From contig NC_084890.1 of the NCBI RefSeq assembly GCF_958979055.1, positions 1,612,001 through 1,676,000 of the forward strand: 64,000 bases of DNA, written 5' to 3'. The translations under genes and the position numbers were made by a program. Under the pieces are notes generated by a model. That model did no database searches and was not told the DNA's origin. It was given only the letters and a program-made list of their open reading frames with translations. Positions 33,201 to 45,260 of this stretch are shown one piece after another. The DNA is from Alnus glutinosa (taxonomy: Eukaryota; Streptophyta; Magnoliopsida; Fagales; Betulaceae). Positions within the stretch are counted from its first letter, which is position 1, and each line of letters opens with the position of its first letter.

Positions 33201-33677
33201 TTAGCCTCATCAAAATAGATTTTTAGTTATTTTGGTGAGCCAATTTGATGAAAACATTAAAAAATCACTCCCAGCAGCCTCACCATTTTAACTAAAAAGT
33301 TTTGATGGGTGAAATTACTCACCAATTTTGATAAGTAATATTCACTTACCAACCCACTCACCAATTTTGTTTCACATTTCTCTCTCACATGATCAGAATA
33401 CTTTTTTCCTTTTTTCTCTCATTTTCTTCTCCCATCTCCCATCTCTCTCACACGATAATGTTTTTATTTCATGGACATGAAGAATTCTTTGTAAAAAGAT
33501 TAAATAGAAAAAGAATAAAGAAATATTAAAAAATTATTATTTAAATGGAATAGTGATAGTAAATAGTTAAAATGGTGAGGCTGCTCGAAGAATTTTTAAA
33601 AAGTAGCTCACTAGAATAAAGAAAAGTAATTTTTAGCTACTTTGATGAGTAAAATTTGATGAGGCTATTAGGAATGC
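33201..33677. mobile_element. Second copy of the GCATTCCTAGTAGCC-family MITE, abutting the first
   Basis: It begins ttagcctcatcaaaatagat directly after the right end of the first copy and ends ggctattaggaatgc. The left terminus is shortened. Internal sequence matches the first copy throughout, including ttttggtgagccaatttgat. The head-to-tail arrangement suggests insertion next to, or unequal exchange between, related copies. Confidence 0.75.
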
Positions 33678-35444
33678 TTTTAAAGTTTGTGAGGCATAAT
33701 TGAGCAATTATTTTTGACATGAAATGAAGGATGAATATGAAAATTGTTTTTTTAGCATAGAGGAGATCTACAAGAGTGTGAATTCTATTATATCTTAATT
33801 AAATATACATTAGGTGAAGATTAGTCTAAAAATGTTACATTTCCAACATTATGCATGTGATCTCACTAATCCCAACTTCAAATTTTAATATAAAAAGTGA
33901 TTCAAATCAATTCTTTTACATGTAAAAGCTATTCTTACACCACTACCAAACAGTTTATACTTTCTACTGAACCATTTGTAAGCATATGCCCATTGTGCTG
34001 TCTTACGAGCACTGCACCTTTGATAACACAAACTTTTAAGGAAGGGTCTCTTCCTTAACTGACAATGTTTTTTTCTTTTTTGTTCATAATGGAGGAACAT
34101 TTTGTCTGTTCAATTTATTAATTCAATCTAACATATATTTTTAAATAAAATCCACATGTCTAATAATAAATGTCAATTTAATTAGGGGGTGGCGATTTGT
34201 ATTCGCGTGTCGAGTTTTGGTCGTGTTGGAGCATGAATATAAAGTTATATAGGTCAACTTTAACCAAATTCATTTAATTAAACGGGTCAAACCTCTCAAC
34301 CCTAACTCGCTTATTTCGTATAAGGTTAACGGGTTGTGTTAAAAAATTGTTAGCCCTTATATCGTGTGTCGTGACGAGGTGTAAATATAAAACTATATAA
34401 GTCAATTCTAATCTTACCCATTTACTTGAACGGTTAGGCCTCTCACTCTAACCTACTAATTTTATGTTGCATTCATATTAGATTTATGAGTCATGTAAAA
34501 AATTATCCATCATAAGTTTAATAGACTCTTCAGGAACATATATAAAAAATAAAAATAAAAAAATAAAAACCCTTTGTCTGTTCAAAATTCAGTTCATTAC
34601 AGCTGAAGGGTGTATGCATGGGTAAAGTCAAAAAGGAGGGGAATATATTTGTTCATGAAATTTTGCACCCATGTCTTTATCTCTTTGATCCTTTATTTAA
34701 TTATTCATATCTCAATTGAATTGGCAAGGGCATCTTTGAAATGTGGATCTTCCTGCTTTGAGTTGGGCCAATAAATATAGAAAGTGGGAACAAATCGGCT
34801 CAAGTCTCGGTAGCCCTAGCACATATATATTCCCCTTCCCATACAAGCATCTAGCATCACCATACACGTGTCACTTGGAGGCCTTTGTTAATGACAATGC
34901 CTCTTTTGAATTTTGATGCTTGGTTTATCTTATATTTGTCATAAGACAAAACATGTTGAGGGCTCTTTCTTTTCTTCTTTTTTTTTTTTTAAAAAAAAAA
35001 AAATATAAACATATATATATTTTAGAGGTTCTTGAATTTGGGAATTTATCGCATCGTTTTCTAAGGTTTATAAAAATATTTTAGAGGTCCTTAAGGTATC
35101 ATTCGTTATCAAATCGCTCCCTCCATACTCTACTTCGGTTACGGTTTGTAACCATGGACAACAGTACGTTACACGTAGGTTGTCCATAGGCTTAATGATA
35201 CGTCAAATCTGTAATATATTAATATTACGACATGTGTCCAACTCGCACAATATCAGTTTAACCATGTCATGTGAAGTGCGCAATACTCACCACGTCAACA
35301 ACCGGACAACTAACAAAAAAATGTTAAAAAAAGATGACGTGCCCTTATCTCACTAAGCATATGTGGCAGTGCCCATCAAAATGGCTTACGGGTATTGCCA
35401 CATCAATATATAGAATTTCTCAAAAACAAAGAACAAGAAGTAAA
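33678..35444. other. AT-rich spacer without a gene
   Basis: No coding frame. A patch at 34190-34500 has the tcgtgt...cgggtca...gttaggcct pattern of a diverged repeat, and a similar pattern occurs near 51105-51140. A T/A homopolymer pair lies at about 34979-35004. Nothing else can be supported. Confidence 0.4.
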
Positions 35445-35615
35445 GCTATTTAGTAGACTGTTATACGAATATCATACAACTTGATAATGTGGTAATGAAA
35501 ATCAACAATCAGATTAGCACTTGTAAAACAAAAAATAATAATGAAAAAAAATAAAATTTGAGGGCTAATTTTCATCGTCATGTCCTTTCAGCTATACGAC
35601 AATCTATTAAATAAC
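35445..35615. mobile_element. Short foldback MITE (tagtagactgttata family)
   Basis: The left arm tatttagtagactgttatac pairs with the right arm tacgacaatctattaaata. A related copy lies at 38350-38485 (gctatttagtagactgttat ... attactaaatatt). Both have a central block that reads like a decayed inverted repeat. Confidence 0.55.
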
Positions 35616-35794
35616 ACTACTTGAAAGTTAAATATTATATACCACATATTTATTCCACTATACCGATGTGACAGAGTGTAATAACCCATGGATCAACTCT
35701 TGCTAAAAAATAAAAAAATAAAAAAATCGATAACTACTAGATCATGTCACGTGAAAATAGTGGAATAAGAGTCTTTTCCACTATAGGACGGATG

Positions 35795-35984
35795 CAGGGG
35801 CGGTCCTACATTGGGGCTAGGGGGGCCCTGGCCCCCACCTCCCCAACCCCAAAATTTTCCCCTAAAAAAAAAAAAAAAAAAAAAAAATTTACCTCCTAAT
35901 TTTTTAATTTTTTTAGTTTTGCCCTTTCAATTTTTTTTTTTCCAATTTGGCCCCTCCATTTTTACGAGCCTGGGTCCGCCACTG
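35795..35984. mobile_element. hAT-type MITE with an 8-bp target duplication
   Basis: The 190-bp element starts caggggcggtccta and ends ggtccgccactg, the inverse of cagtggcggacc. It is flanked by gacggatg (35787-35794 and 35985-35992), an 8-bp duplication as expected for hAT. It has an A run in the middle. A relative with cagggacgg and ccctg ends lies at 47501-47677. Confidence 0.88.
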
Positions 35985-36424
35985 GACGGATGGAGGGCTT
36001 AAATGGCTACTATTGGCATTCAAGTTGTAGGGAAGCAAGATGATGGGCTAAAGTTTCAATTTGAAAATCTCAAGTTGAGCTTACTAATGAATTTGCTCAA
36101 TTGTTGAAACAAAAAATATGAAGCTCCTGCTAACTTCTTTAACATGTCAATGCTTACATGACTGCACGATCAAAACTGTTTGATTCTACATTTCTACGCC
36201 TAATTCGCCTAACTAATACCATTAAGTATTAATGTGTGCCTTGATTATATAATTGTGTAAGCCTTTTCAAGGGATTATGATAATCACTAACTACCAATAA
36301 TGTATGTATATATTAAGACTTTTTGCATAAGACAAAATTTTCACCTTAATTGAGTTGAAAAAATTCTTTTAACTCAATTTGATTTGATTTGATTTGATTT
36401 TTTTTAAAAGAAAAAAAAGAAAAA

Positions 36425-37262
36425 ATGTTTAGATATTAAATCATCATTTATTCCAAAAACTTACGCTAACAGGAAGAGATGAATTTAATCATTTAATTTA
36501 TATTATAACATTTTCTCTCACGCGTGGGCTAAAACTAGCTCTCTCTTAATAGATTATGCCAAACACGTGGAATGTTTAATTGAAATGAGAGATAAATGAC
36601 AAAGACAGAGTTTAAACTCAGGATTTCTGCTCTGATACCACATTAAATCACCGTTTATCTCAAAAACTTAAGTTCATAGGAAAAAGTAAATTTAATCAAA
36701 GGAAAATTGCACCATTGGTCCCTATGGTTGGCATAAATTACAAATCTTTTCATCTATTATCAAAATTAATTCAGAGATCTTTATGGTTGGCTTAATTTAC
36801 AAATGCCAATAAAATGTCGACACGTGTTGATCATAATAAAAAATATAAATAAATAAAACTTAAAAAAAAATTTAAATAAAAAAAAAATTGAAAAGAGAAA
36901 ATTGATGGTTGCCCAATGAAGGTGGCACACGGCCACCTCCAAAGGGGTGGCTGGCGGTTTGGAGGTGGCCGCCCAACCAGCAGCCACCCCTTTTATCTTT
37001 TCCTTTTTTTTAAAATAATTTTTTAATTTTTATTGTGATTAACACATATCGCTATATTATTGGCGTGTTGTGGAACTTAACAGAATCTGTCAAAATTTTT
37101 AACGAAATTTTACTTTGGGGAGCAATTTCAAATTTGTAAATTAAGTCAACCACAAGGATTTCTAAATTAATTTTGATACCAGAGGGAGCGATTTGTAATT
37201 TAGATTAATCACAAGAAATAATAGTACAATTTTTCATTTAATCAATACTTTAATAAATTCGA
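36425..37262 (-). mobile_element. TRIM-like LTR element interrupted by a MULE
   Basis: On the minus strand the order is 5' LTR remnant (about 37262-37245, resuming 36698-36641), a perfect primer-binding site TGGTATCAGAGC (36640-36629), an internal region, and a 3' LTR starting tgttataatataaattaaat at 36510. The 5' LTR is cut by the 537-bp MULE at 36699-37235. The atttaatca duplicated around that MULE is itself part of the LTR. Confidence 0.75.
36699..37235. mobile_element. Non-autonomous MULE inserted in a TRIM LTR (9-bp TSD)
   Basis: Flanked by atttaatca at 36690-36698 and 37236-37244. Ends are aaggaaaattgcaccattgg and, inverted, gaaaaattgtactattattt. Arms of about 150 bp share aaattacaaatc, aattaatttt and related blocks. 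The core (36905-36990) is GC-rich, with ggtggc/gccacc units. No coding capacity. The same family includes the truncated copy at 17575-18028. Confidence 0.87.
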
Positions 37263-37719
37263 CATAAATGTAAAAACTGTTTAGTTTGCTTTTAATCTGT
37301 AGATAATATTTTTCTCAGAGAAAACAAAAGACAAAAGAACAAACGGTGAAGGCAAAGCTCATCCCACAATAAGAAGAAGATCACTGGAGATTTTGTCGCC
37401 ACCTTCAACCTTAAAGCCCACGTTAAACTAAAGTGCTAAAGTATGCGAGAGGCACTTCAAAAATCAACCCGACGTGTTTGACTCGGTCTTGTGTACATGA
37501 GCCTAAAAGACAAAGCTTAATTTCACTTTCCAAAGCCAATATCAAGAACAGTACATGATGTACATTGTCACCGATCAATTATTAAGGTTGACTAATTGCA
37601 GCTTTAGGTGCATCTTCTTTCAATATCACTATATATATATATGTATTGTTTGCTAATATTTTTATTTTTAAGAATATAAAAAACAAAAGATGGGGAACAA
37701 AAAATTTTAATCAACGAAG

Positions 37720-37860
37720 ACATGATCGCCACCCCAACGTAAGAGAGGGGTGGTCGCACGGTCATGTTTGTTTGTCGGGTAGGTGACAATGCAGACACCG
37801 CAATAAGTTCGAGGAAGCTGCACAGCCACCTCCTTTTTTGAGAATGGCTGCATGACTACC
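37720..37860. repeat. Another GGTGGC-type GC-rich patch
   Basis: Motifs such as ggggtggtcgcacgg and tgcacagccacctcc stand out from the AT-rich flanks. A TA run follows at about 37866-37886. It is probably the core of a decayed element like those at 15140-15330 and 36905-36990; termini were not determined. Confidence 0.4.
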
Positions 37861-38054
37861 ATACTTTATATATATATATATATATAACAACTCCACATAT
37901 TTGTGATTTTTCAAAATAAACATATTTATTATATATTTCTTTAAAAATACAAAACACTTCCTAAAAGGTTTTATCAAAATCATTTTCTTAAAACATTTTT
38001 TCAAATGTAAATCCCACTAAAAGCACTTCTCAACTTTATATCCCACCAAAACAG

Positions 38055-38098
<44 letters not shown>
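38055..38098. repeat. Poly(A) run of 44 bases
   Basis: A homopolymer of 44 A. It is followed by a moderately GC-balanced stretch (38100-38330) with an open frame that includes NASGVGPIVGPPFN. A poly(A)-linked segment of this kind could be the remnant of a minus-strand or plus-strand retroposon, but target duplications were not found. Confidence 0.8.
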
Positions 38099-38100
<2 letters not shown>

Positions 38101-38349
38101 ATTAACTATTGTTCTTCTTGAGAGACAAGTGGACAACCTAAGCCTGGTTAAGATGAATGCTAGTGGGGTTGGGCCTATTGTGGGTCCTCCATTCAACATA
38201 TTGGCGTTTGGACAGGGATTCAATGTTAGGCCTGGCCCACATGATTTTTCACCTCCAGGACTAGGAGGTCTTGCTTTTCAGAATTCAGAGTGTTTTCTTG
38301 TCAAAACTCCGCATGGTATAAATCAAAACTTAGACATCAATTTTGTTAC

Positions 38350-38485
38350 AGTAATGCTATTTAGTAGACTGTTATATAATTATTATACAACTGGGATGAC
38401 ATGACAGTATAAATCAGCTATTGAAAAAAATAAGAGTTGGTTTTCACTGCCACGTCATCCTAATTGTATTACTAAATATTATTTT
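38350..38485. mobile_element. Short MITE, same family as 35445-35615
   Basis: It contains gctatttagtagactgttat at the left and the inverted-type end attgtattactaaatatt at the right. The centre includes gttggttttcactgccacgt, comparable to gctaattttcatcgtcatgt in the other copy. Confidence 0.5.
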
Positions 38486-38969
38486 TCATTCTGTTAAGAT
38501 TGAAACAGAACAGTCTTTTTTAAAAGAAGAACGAGGATGATGCATCAAATTAGTTAATATTTAGAACACTAACATCATTTATACATTGCAATAATTAAGG
38601 AAACCAACACGAATTAGACCCACCACTTGGTAGCTCCTATTTGGGTATTAGGTATATATCAATGCAGCATATTTACTCTTTTTTTTTCCTCCAAATTTTT
38701 GGGTATATGAGCATATTTACTCTTTCTTTGTAATTGTACAGAGAGTCAAGCACATATAATCAGCTTATTGAAAGTGGGGAACTACCAAATGGGGGTTCCA
38801 ACAATCACTCCTTGTGGCCTGTGGAGTAAACTGATTTGCCTACAGTGGAACACCAACCTTATAATCTTCAATACAGATACAAGAGCTAGTTGAAAAGAAC
38901 ATTATGTACTGTTTAATCTACTGACATGATTACCTAAATAGGGGACGATAATAATACCTTCTAATGGAG

Positions 38970-41900
38970 TCAGGCATGTACAGGTATGGACGAGCTGCTC
39001 GTGGATACGCAGCCTTTCAAGCGTTCGAGAATGGCGTTTCGGCTGACGAGCCTCGAGTGGTGAGTAAGAGGAAGGCCCTCCTTGACACACTCATCATACT
39101 TCTCCAAAGCAGAAACAATGTCACTGAAATCCGGCCGCTTTGAGGGGTTTGCTGCCCAGCAGCGCTTGATGAGGTGTGCAAGTGCAGGCTGACAACTAGC
39201 TGGTAGTGGAGGCCGCTCATTCTGCCATTCAATTTAAATGTAATCAATAAAATTAGCATCTAGTTGTCTCACAGTGCCCAAGTTTTGAGACAAGTAAAAT
39301 GTAACTGCATGCGTTTCTATTTGCTTAATAAGTATAGAAGGAAGAACATGTCCAATTCAATGTCTCTCTTCCTTTTGATAAAAATTTTAGGCCAGAAGAG
39401 AAGAGCCTTATATTTAGCAGGCTGGTAAAGGGTCCCACAAGAGAGTTGGAGCAGAGCACATCAAACACCTTATTTTTTTTATTTTTTTTTTTTTAAAAAA
39501 AAAAAAAAAAATCAAATGGGAAAAGTGTTACAAGGAAACAAAAAGCCAAGAGGGTAGGCTCCCTAACAACAAACCTAAATGGAAATACCTAGCAAAAAAT
39601 AAGAACAATAAATAGGAAATGGGCAAAAATAAATGGTTCAGTCCTATGTATCTTGGACTAGAAGCCAAGAAATGGGTTGCTCAATGCGATTTCTGAAGCA
39701 GGTCAAGAAGCTGACCCGTTTGAAAGCTACAACAACCACCGGAAGGAAGTTGTTGAGGGAGTAACATTGCTGTTTTCCGATCAGGAGCAGTTGAAGAGGA
39801 GGAACGAACTCAAAGTTGCAAAAGTCTCCACAACAAGATAAAAATCACAAAGGGACAGGAGACTATAACCCACAAAACAGAATAACAACAACAGAACCAA
39901 AGCACAAATCCAAAAAACAGCAGCATCAACGGAGAGGTGTGGCGGCGAGGTGGTGTGTCAAACACCTTATGCCATGAAAAAACCATTTTTCTACATGTTA
40001 TTTGTAGAACTTCATGGCCATGCTCCGTGAGTTAAAGTAGGAGTAACACTCAGATTTGGACCAAGTTTGAGTCCTTACAGATACTCTTGCTTGGTTGCTA
40101 AGTGATATGGATTTAATAGCCATAATGTTCAAACCTACAGCTCTCAAACTCTAGTAGACATAGACATAACATGATTAACTATGAAAACTAGATATGCCAC
40201 ATGGATTTTTCCTCTGCCTTCAGTTTGTATAGGCCTATAACAGCCTGCAGATCCCCTTTTGCAGACAGCAGATTACGTGTGCCAGTACTAAGTAACTGAA
40301 ATAACTGAGTATGCTTCTTTGGTCTTCTATATAAAAAAGAAAATAGAGTAATGGTTATTAAGGTTATTTTGCCTTGTTTAATTACCTACCAAATAGTAGT
40401 CACTCATTAATTTTCCAATAGATAGTATAGACTGCAGAACAATACAAAAATTCTTTTTGGCATTTATGTCCAAAGAATAGTAGTGAGTATAAAAGCCAAA
40501 CTTTTTTTTTTGGGTAAGTAAATGGCAAATTTCATGAAAGCATTTAAATGGGAAATCAACCAGGTGGTTAATGCTCCAACAGTCTAACAAGTTTTACTGT
40601 TTTGATCAATTCAACCAAAAGTGTTTAAAAAGCTAGTTGGACTTGAGCCAGAGGATTGTCATTATGCCAATTGAATCTTCCTAAGGCCATATGATAACCA
40701 TGGATTACGTGCACCGCTATGCAATTGAGAGAATGTACTTATCGTCAAACAAGGGGGAAGCTCCGACATCCAAAGTTACAAGAACTTAGAACTAAATTGG
40801 AGTCCTTAAAGAAAGATGTCAGAAATTCAAAGGCAGAGAAGTATGAAATTGCAAGAAGTAGTTTAAATACTATATAGAAGACTTAGAAGGAAGGATTTCC
40901 ATTTCAGATATAGCTATCTGACCTTCTCAGCCACAGCAAATGCAGCCTGCACAGGGGTCATCCCTTGGAAGGGAAGCAAAGCTGTTGTGAGCTCCCATAG
41001 CACAATCCCAAAACTGTACACGTCAACCTTCCGAGTATAAGGTTTCTCCTTGATCATCTCAGGTGCCATCCAACGGTACGTTCCCTTGTTTCCCTTAGTT
41101 TCCCTACACTGTGTCTCAAGACATGATGTACCAAAATCTGCCACCTTAACCCTCATTTCATCATTAAGAAGCAAGTTATTTGATTTGAGATCTCTATGGA
41201 TCACCCCTTGTGAATGAAGATACTCCATTCCTCGGGATATATCAAGAGCTAACCTCAGTATTGTTTCTGTTGAAAGAGAGTATGGCTCTTTCTTGTTAAG
41301 ATACATCCTCAGAGTTCCTTGTGACATGTATTCAGTGATAATACAATAAACAGGAGGCTTTTTACAAGCTGCAATAAACTGTAAAGAAGATGAATCAGCA
41401 ATTTGGGAGTATGAAGCTCTTGAGTTTACGAGCCATTCATTACAAATAAAGAGAAGTGTTGAATGAATGGAAAACCACCAATCATGTGTAACATTCTTCT
41501 AATATACACAAAACAGACCCAGCTAGCTATCGTTATTCATCCTAGATCTATCACTGAACACAAACACAAACTCTGAGAATTTGGAAGGAAGAAACAGGGG
41601 GATGTGGATTGAAGAACTGAGAAAAGGCAGAGATCGAGAAAGGTCCTTTTATATTAATTATGGCCGAAGATTAAGTGAAATCAGGAATTCTAGCTGACAA
41701 AGGACAGTTGGGACAACTGCTTTGATGAACTTAGTAGGATACCCTGAAAATTTTAGGTTTTAATTGAGCATAACAGAATTCCATAAGCAATTTCAGTTGA
41801 AAAATAAATAAATAAATAATGATCATAGACTGAATTGTTTTTTTTTTTTTTTGTTTTTTTTCAACTTTAGCATGAAAGTATACCTGCACTATATTTGGAT

Positions 41901-42300
41901 GAAAGAGACGTGAAAGCAAAGCAACTTCAGACTTAAATTGCTGCTCCAATAAGGTTCTAGTCTCCTCCTTCTGGTTTGGAATCCTAACCATTTTTACAGC
42001 CACAGCTCTCTGCTTGTAAATTCCACGGTAAATTCTACTATGTGCTCCTGAAGCGAATTTGTTGCCGATAAACAGCTGTGAGAGATCGGCAGTCCATTCC
42101 TCCCGATCCTCCTTTGATACCTCCCAAGTGTCCACATTCTCTGAATCCAATATCATAGACCATGATTCCACGCTATCAAATCTCCTTCTTTCCATAGTTT
42201 CCATGTCAGAATTCAACTGGGTATTGGACGAGGAAGGGATTGAAAAATGTTTGCTCTTCGACCTTCGGAGGCGAAGCATGTGGAAACACGAGGTTGCCAT
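38970..42300 (-). CDS. HT1: Raf-like Ser/Thr protein kinase HT1 (HIGH LEAF TEMPERATURE 1)
   Basis: A guard-cell Raf-like kinase that, in Arabidopsis, represses CO2-induced stomatal closure and works with MPK12/MPK4 and CBC kinases (family knowledge). Three exons, 42300-41884, 41378-40923 and 39221-38970, give 374 residues, with GT-AG introns in phase 0. Features include the HT1 signature FDSVESWSMILDSENVDTWE (41-60), the loop KFASGAHSRIYRG (81-93) in place of a strict GxGxxG, catalytic Lys103 (AVAVKMV), HRDLKSNN (200-207), the DFG at 220-222, the GTYRWMAPE activation-segment end (238-246) and the C-terminal GCVSTSSSS region. It follows Arabidopsis HT1 almost residue for residue after position 34, while the first 30 residues diverge. 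I start at the ATG at 42300; the frame is open a little further upstream but offers no other ATG. Intron 2 (1.7 kb) carries a retroposon. Confidence 0.95.
39474..39957 (-). mobile_element. Poly(A) retroposon with a 13-bp target duplication in intron 2 of HT1
   Basis: Flanked by tcaaacaccttat at 39461-39473 and 39958-39970. A T/A-rich tail (39474-39511) lies next to the left duplication, so the element runs on the minus strand with its poly(A) at the left. Its 484 bp carry no long frame. The block near the tail, inverted, reads ttgtaacacttttcccattt, typical of the 3' UTR of a plant LINE. It is probably a 5'-truncated LINE or a LINE-mobilised sequence. Confidence 0.85.
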
Positions 42301-44154
42301 TAAAGCTCTTGGCGAGCTCCTCAAACTTTTAATATGAAATGGCTATGTGAAATTATAGACAATTTTGCATCAAAGCAAACAATCCAAAGGAATTTTCCTT
42401 CTGAATGTGTGAATTGACTTGAGGAAGTGCATGAACTGATTCAGAAACATGGGTTCTGAAGAGAAATGAAAAGGAAATCTGGGTTTTCATGAATTATTAA
42501 TAATAAAACAAAAAAACTACAAGATGGAAGACTACCCACCGAGTTTTTCAGAAATAAAGCACAGAGAGAGAACCAAAAGACAGATTTTTATGCCAAGCAT
42601 TTGTACCTTTATTATATCAAAACGGTCATGAATCGGTGAAAGCTTCATGAAAATATATATGGGAACGAAAAACATAGAGAGAAAGAACATGGGGTTTCAT
42701 AATGTCAAGGATTGCAATGGTAGGAAGAGAAAATTCATGAAAATGAATATTTTCCAGAAAAAGAGAGAAGAGGACACAGATTTTCACGGTTGGCTCTAAC
42801 AGGGATCAAAAAGATTAGGTCCTTTGGCAGTAGAAAGATGAATTCAAAGGCAAAGATTTCAGCGACCTCCCGTGATTGCTTGGTTCAAAAAGTAAGACTT
42901 TTTTGTATAGAGCTCGAGATAGAGAGAGAGAGACAGAGAGAGAGAGCCTTTTTCTGGACCGAATTAAGCTCCTTCTATTCCTTGCTGTTCGTGTTTCTTT
43001 TTCTGCATCATCAATGCGAAGTGGCCACAGTGGCAAAGGTTCACCATATATAGATTAAGCTTACTTTGCCCGCTTTGCAGTCTTTGGAAGCTTGGCATAT
43101 ATCCCCTAGCCTCCTTTTAACGGTAACACAACATTGTCGTACTGATATAAAACAAAGAAAAAACTCGTACAAGTGGGCATTTACAGGTGGGCATTTCGGT
43201 TGCTTGACACCTGGAAAATCATTAGTCATCCGATCTAAGCTATAAAGAACATGATTCTCGTAGTTAATTAAGCACCTCATGCATGCATATATTGCTTGAT
43301 AATTTAATAAATTCTATGTTAGAATAAAGTAATTTTTTTTTATGTCCATTAATCGTCCATAAAGTGTCTATTAAAAAATGAAGAATGATAATTTTAAAAA
43401 TTACCTCATTTTTTTTTTATGAATACTTAATGAATACGTAGAATTACTCGTTAGAATAAGATCGAGATCCCGTGCAATAAGTTGTACATATCAAGCTTAA
43501 CCTTACTTGTATAATTTGAATATCTGTCCGACCAAATGCTCGAACAATGTGAGGTTCGGATGCAATAAACAATCTTATTTTTGCACTTTAATTTATCCCC
43601 GAAATATGCAAGTGTACGTAAATACAACTGATTAAATGTCATATTAATCACAAAAACTAATAGTTAACATATATAATTGGATTAAAATCTATAAACTCGA
43701 ACCTTTTTTTTTTTAATCAATTATAAGGATAAGTAATATTCTAAAATATAATATCATAATCTCTTCCAATTGCATTTATAGATTGAATGTTGCTAGGGTA
43801 CTAGCTAAGTATAATTTTTACTTCAATTTTTTTCTTTTTTTAAATTGACATAACCGTTTATAATTGATGAAATAATTAAAAAAAAAATTATAATATCAAT
43901 TTAATTAATTGGTGACAGAAAACAAACAACAAAACCAACTATTTTTGTTCATTGTGAGCTAACCAAATGGGTGGTGGAGGCCATCTTCCTTGACCAAATT
44001 GAGTTCTAACTTATTTGCAATCCCTGTTTTATGTCGTCTCTCCCAGGTCGGAATGCATTGTCTTTGTCAACCATTAATTGTGCATTGGATAGTGTTGAAG
44101 AGTTTGGACAAGAAAGGATATGGTTGCAGTTTTATCAAATGTTAATATGTTTAG
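42301..44154. other. HT1 upstream region and spacer
   Basis: The HT1 5' leader probably lies in 42301-42980, which is only mildly AT-rich and includes a GA-rich patch at 42919-42947. Beyond 43050 the DNA is AT-rich with no coding frame. No guard-cell promoter motif can be assigned beyond scattered AAAG elements, which are uninformative at this composition. Confidence 0.4.
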
Positions 44155-44385
44155 AATATTAATTAAATGATTAAATTTATTTATTTTTATAGTGATTTAA
44201 TATGATATTAAAGTAAAAGTAATGAATTCAAATTTTGTCTTCGAATTAACATTTTATTTCAATTAAATGCTTCGGGCTATTAAAAGGGAATTTGAGTCCA
44301 ATGAGAATGTTAGAATATTAACTACATGATTAAATTAGTTATTTCTTATAAGCTTTAAGCATTTATGATAAAAATAGCGATTTTA
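44155..44385 (+). mobile_element. Decayed TRIM-like element with two LTR remnants
   Basis: The first LTR block (tttagaatattaattaaatg) begins about 44150. It is followed by a decayed primer-binding region (tgatattaaagt), an internal region with a ttcaaattttgtcttcgaat motif, and a second LTR starting tgttagaatattaactacat at 44309. Confidence 0.6.
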
Positions 44386-44789
44386 AAACACATATTGCTA
44401 CATATTAGACCCAGGCAACAAAGGAAAGACAAATTCAAAGCTGCAAGGTGGTTTTTGTTTAGAGATGCCAAATTAATAGGAAGAAGCTGGAGTCAAGGTA
44501 ATGGGCTATGAATAGCCATAGACTCCAAGGAAATGGTAAAAGAATGGGACCAATTATGGGACATAAAATGTATTACAGACGTATCATTATTACGCTTCAA
44601 TCAGGTCATTATATTCCACCTCTTTAAAAAAAAAAGATTTAAATCAATATATATACTTAATAGTATGGTGATATATTTATACAAAACTTCGGTCCCGAGC
44701 ACACACAATGGAGTCGTTGACAATCAAGAGAATCCAATTCACTGCATAGCATAAAGGGGACGGTCATAAGTAAAGCCTCACGAAGATAG

Positions 44790-45260
44790 CATCCACAATG
44801 GATTATCTAAATTTCTATCTAAAATAGCTAATTAAAGTTGTCTTTTTTTTTTTTTTTTTAGCTAATGGTTTTTCAAATGTATTTTCTCTTCCCATTATTA
44901 TTTTTTTATATACCATTTAAATATTATTTTCTATTTTCTAACCCCCAAAAAAATGAAAGAGAAAAGAGGGATATACAAATAATAAAGAAAGAGAAAGTGA
45001 GAGAGAGAGAGAGAGAGAGAAACATAAAACCCTTATGCATTGATGCACAATTGGAGAAGCACTTTTTTGGATCTCAAATGCAAAATGCAATGTTGAATCA
45101 CCATGTACGAGGGCTAGCTACTATGGTTTGGGTCTCTTTCTTGGGTCGGGCATCAAGTACACGTATCTTTATCTATCAACCAATTTTTAAATGCCCAAGT
45201 AGATCTTAAAGAGGAGATCTCAATTCCTCGTATTTATCTATTTGGTTTAGAGAATCGTAT
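44790..45260. mobile_element. MITE, longer relative of 26155-26420
   Basis: Shares both ends and internal motifs with the 26155-26420 copy. It also carries a (GA)n run at about 44999-45020 and extra sequence near 45105-45230. No coding capacity. Confidence 0.55.

Noticed and set aside
38129-38404. A 91-residue plus-strand frame after a poly(A) run
   Set aside because: It has no recognisable domain, no splice partners and runs into MITE sequence. It may be a retroposon fragment, but no target duplication was found.
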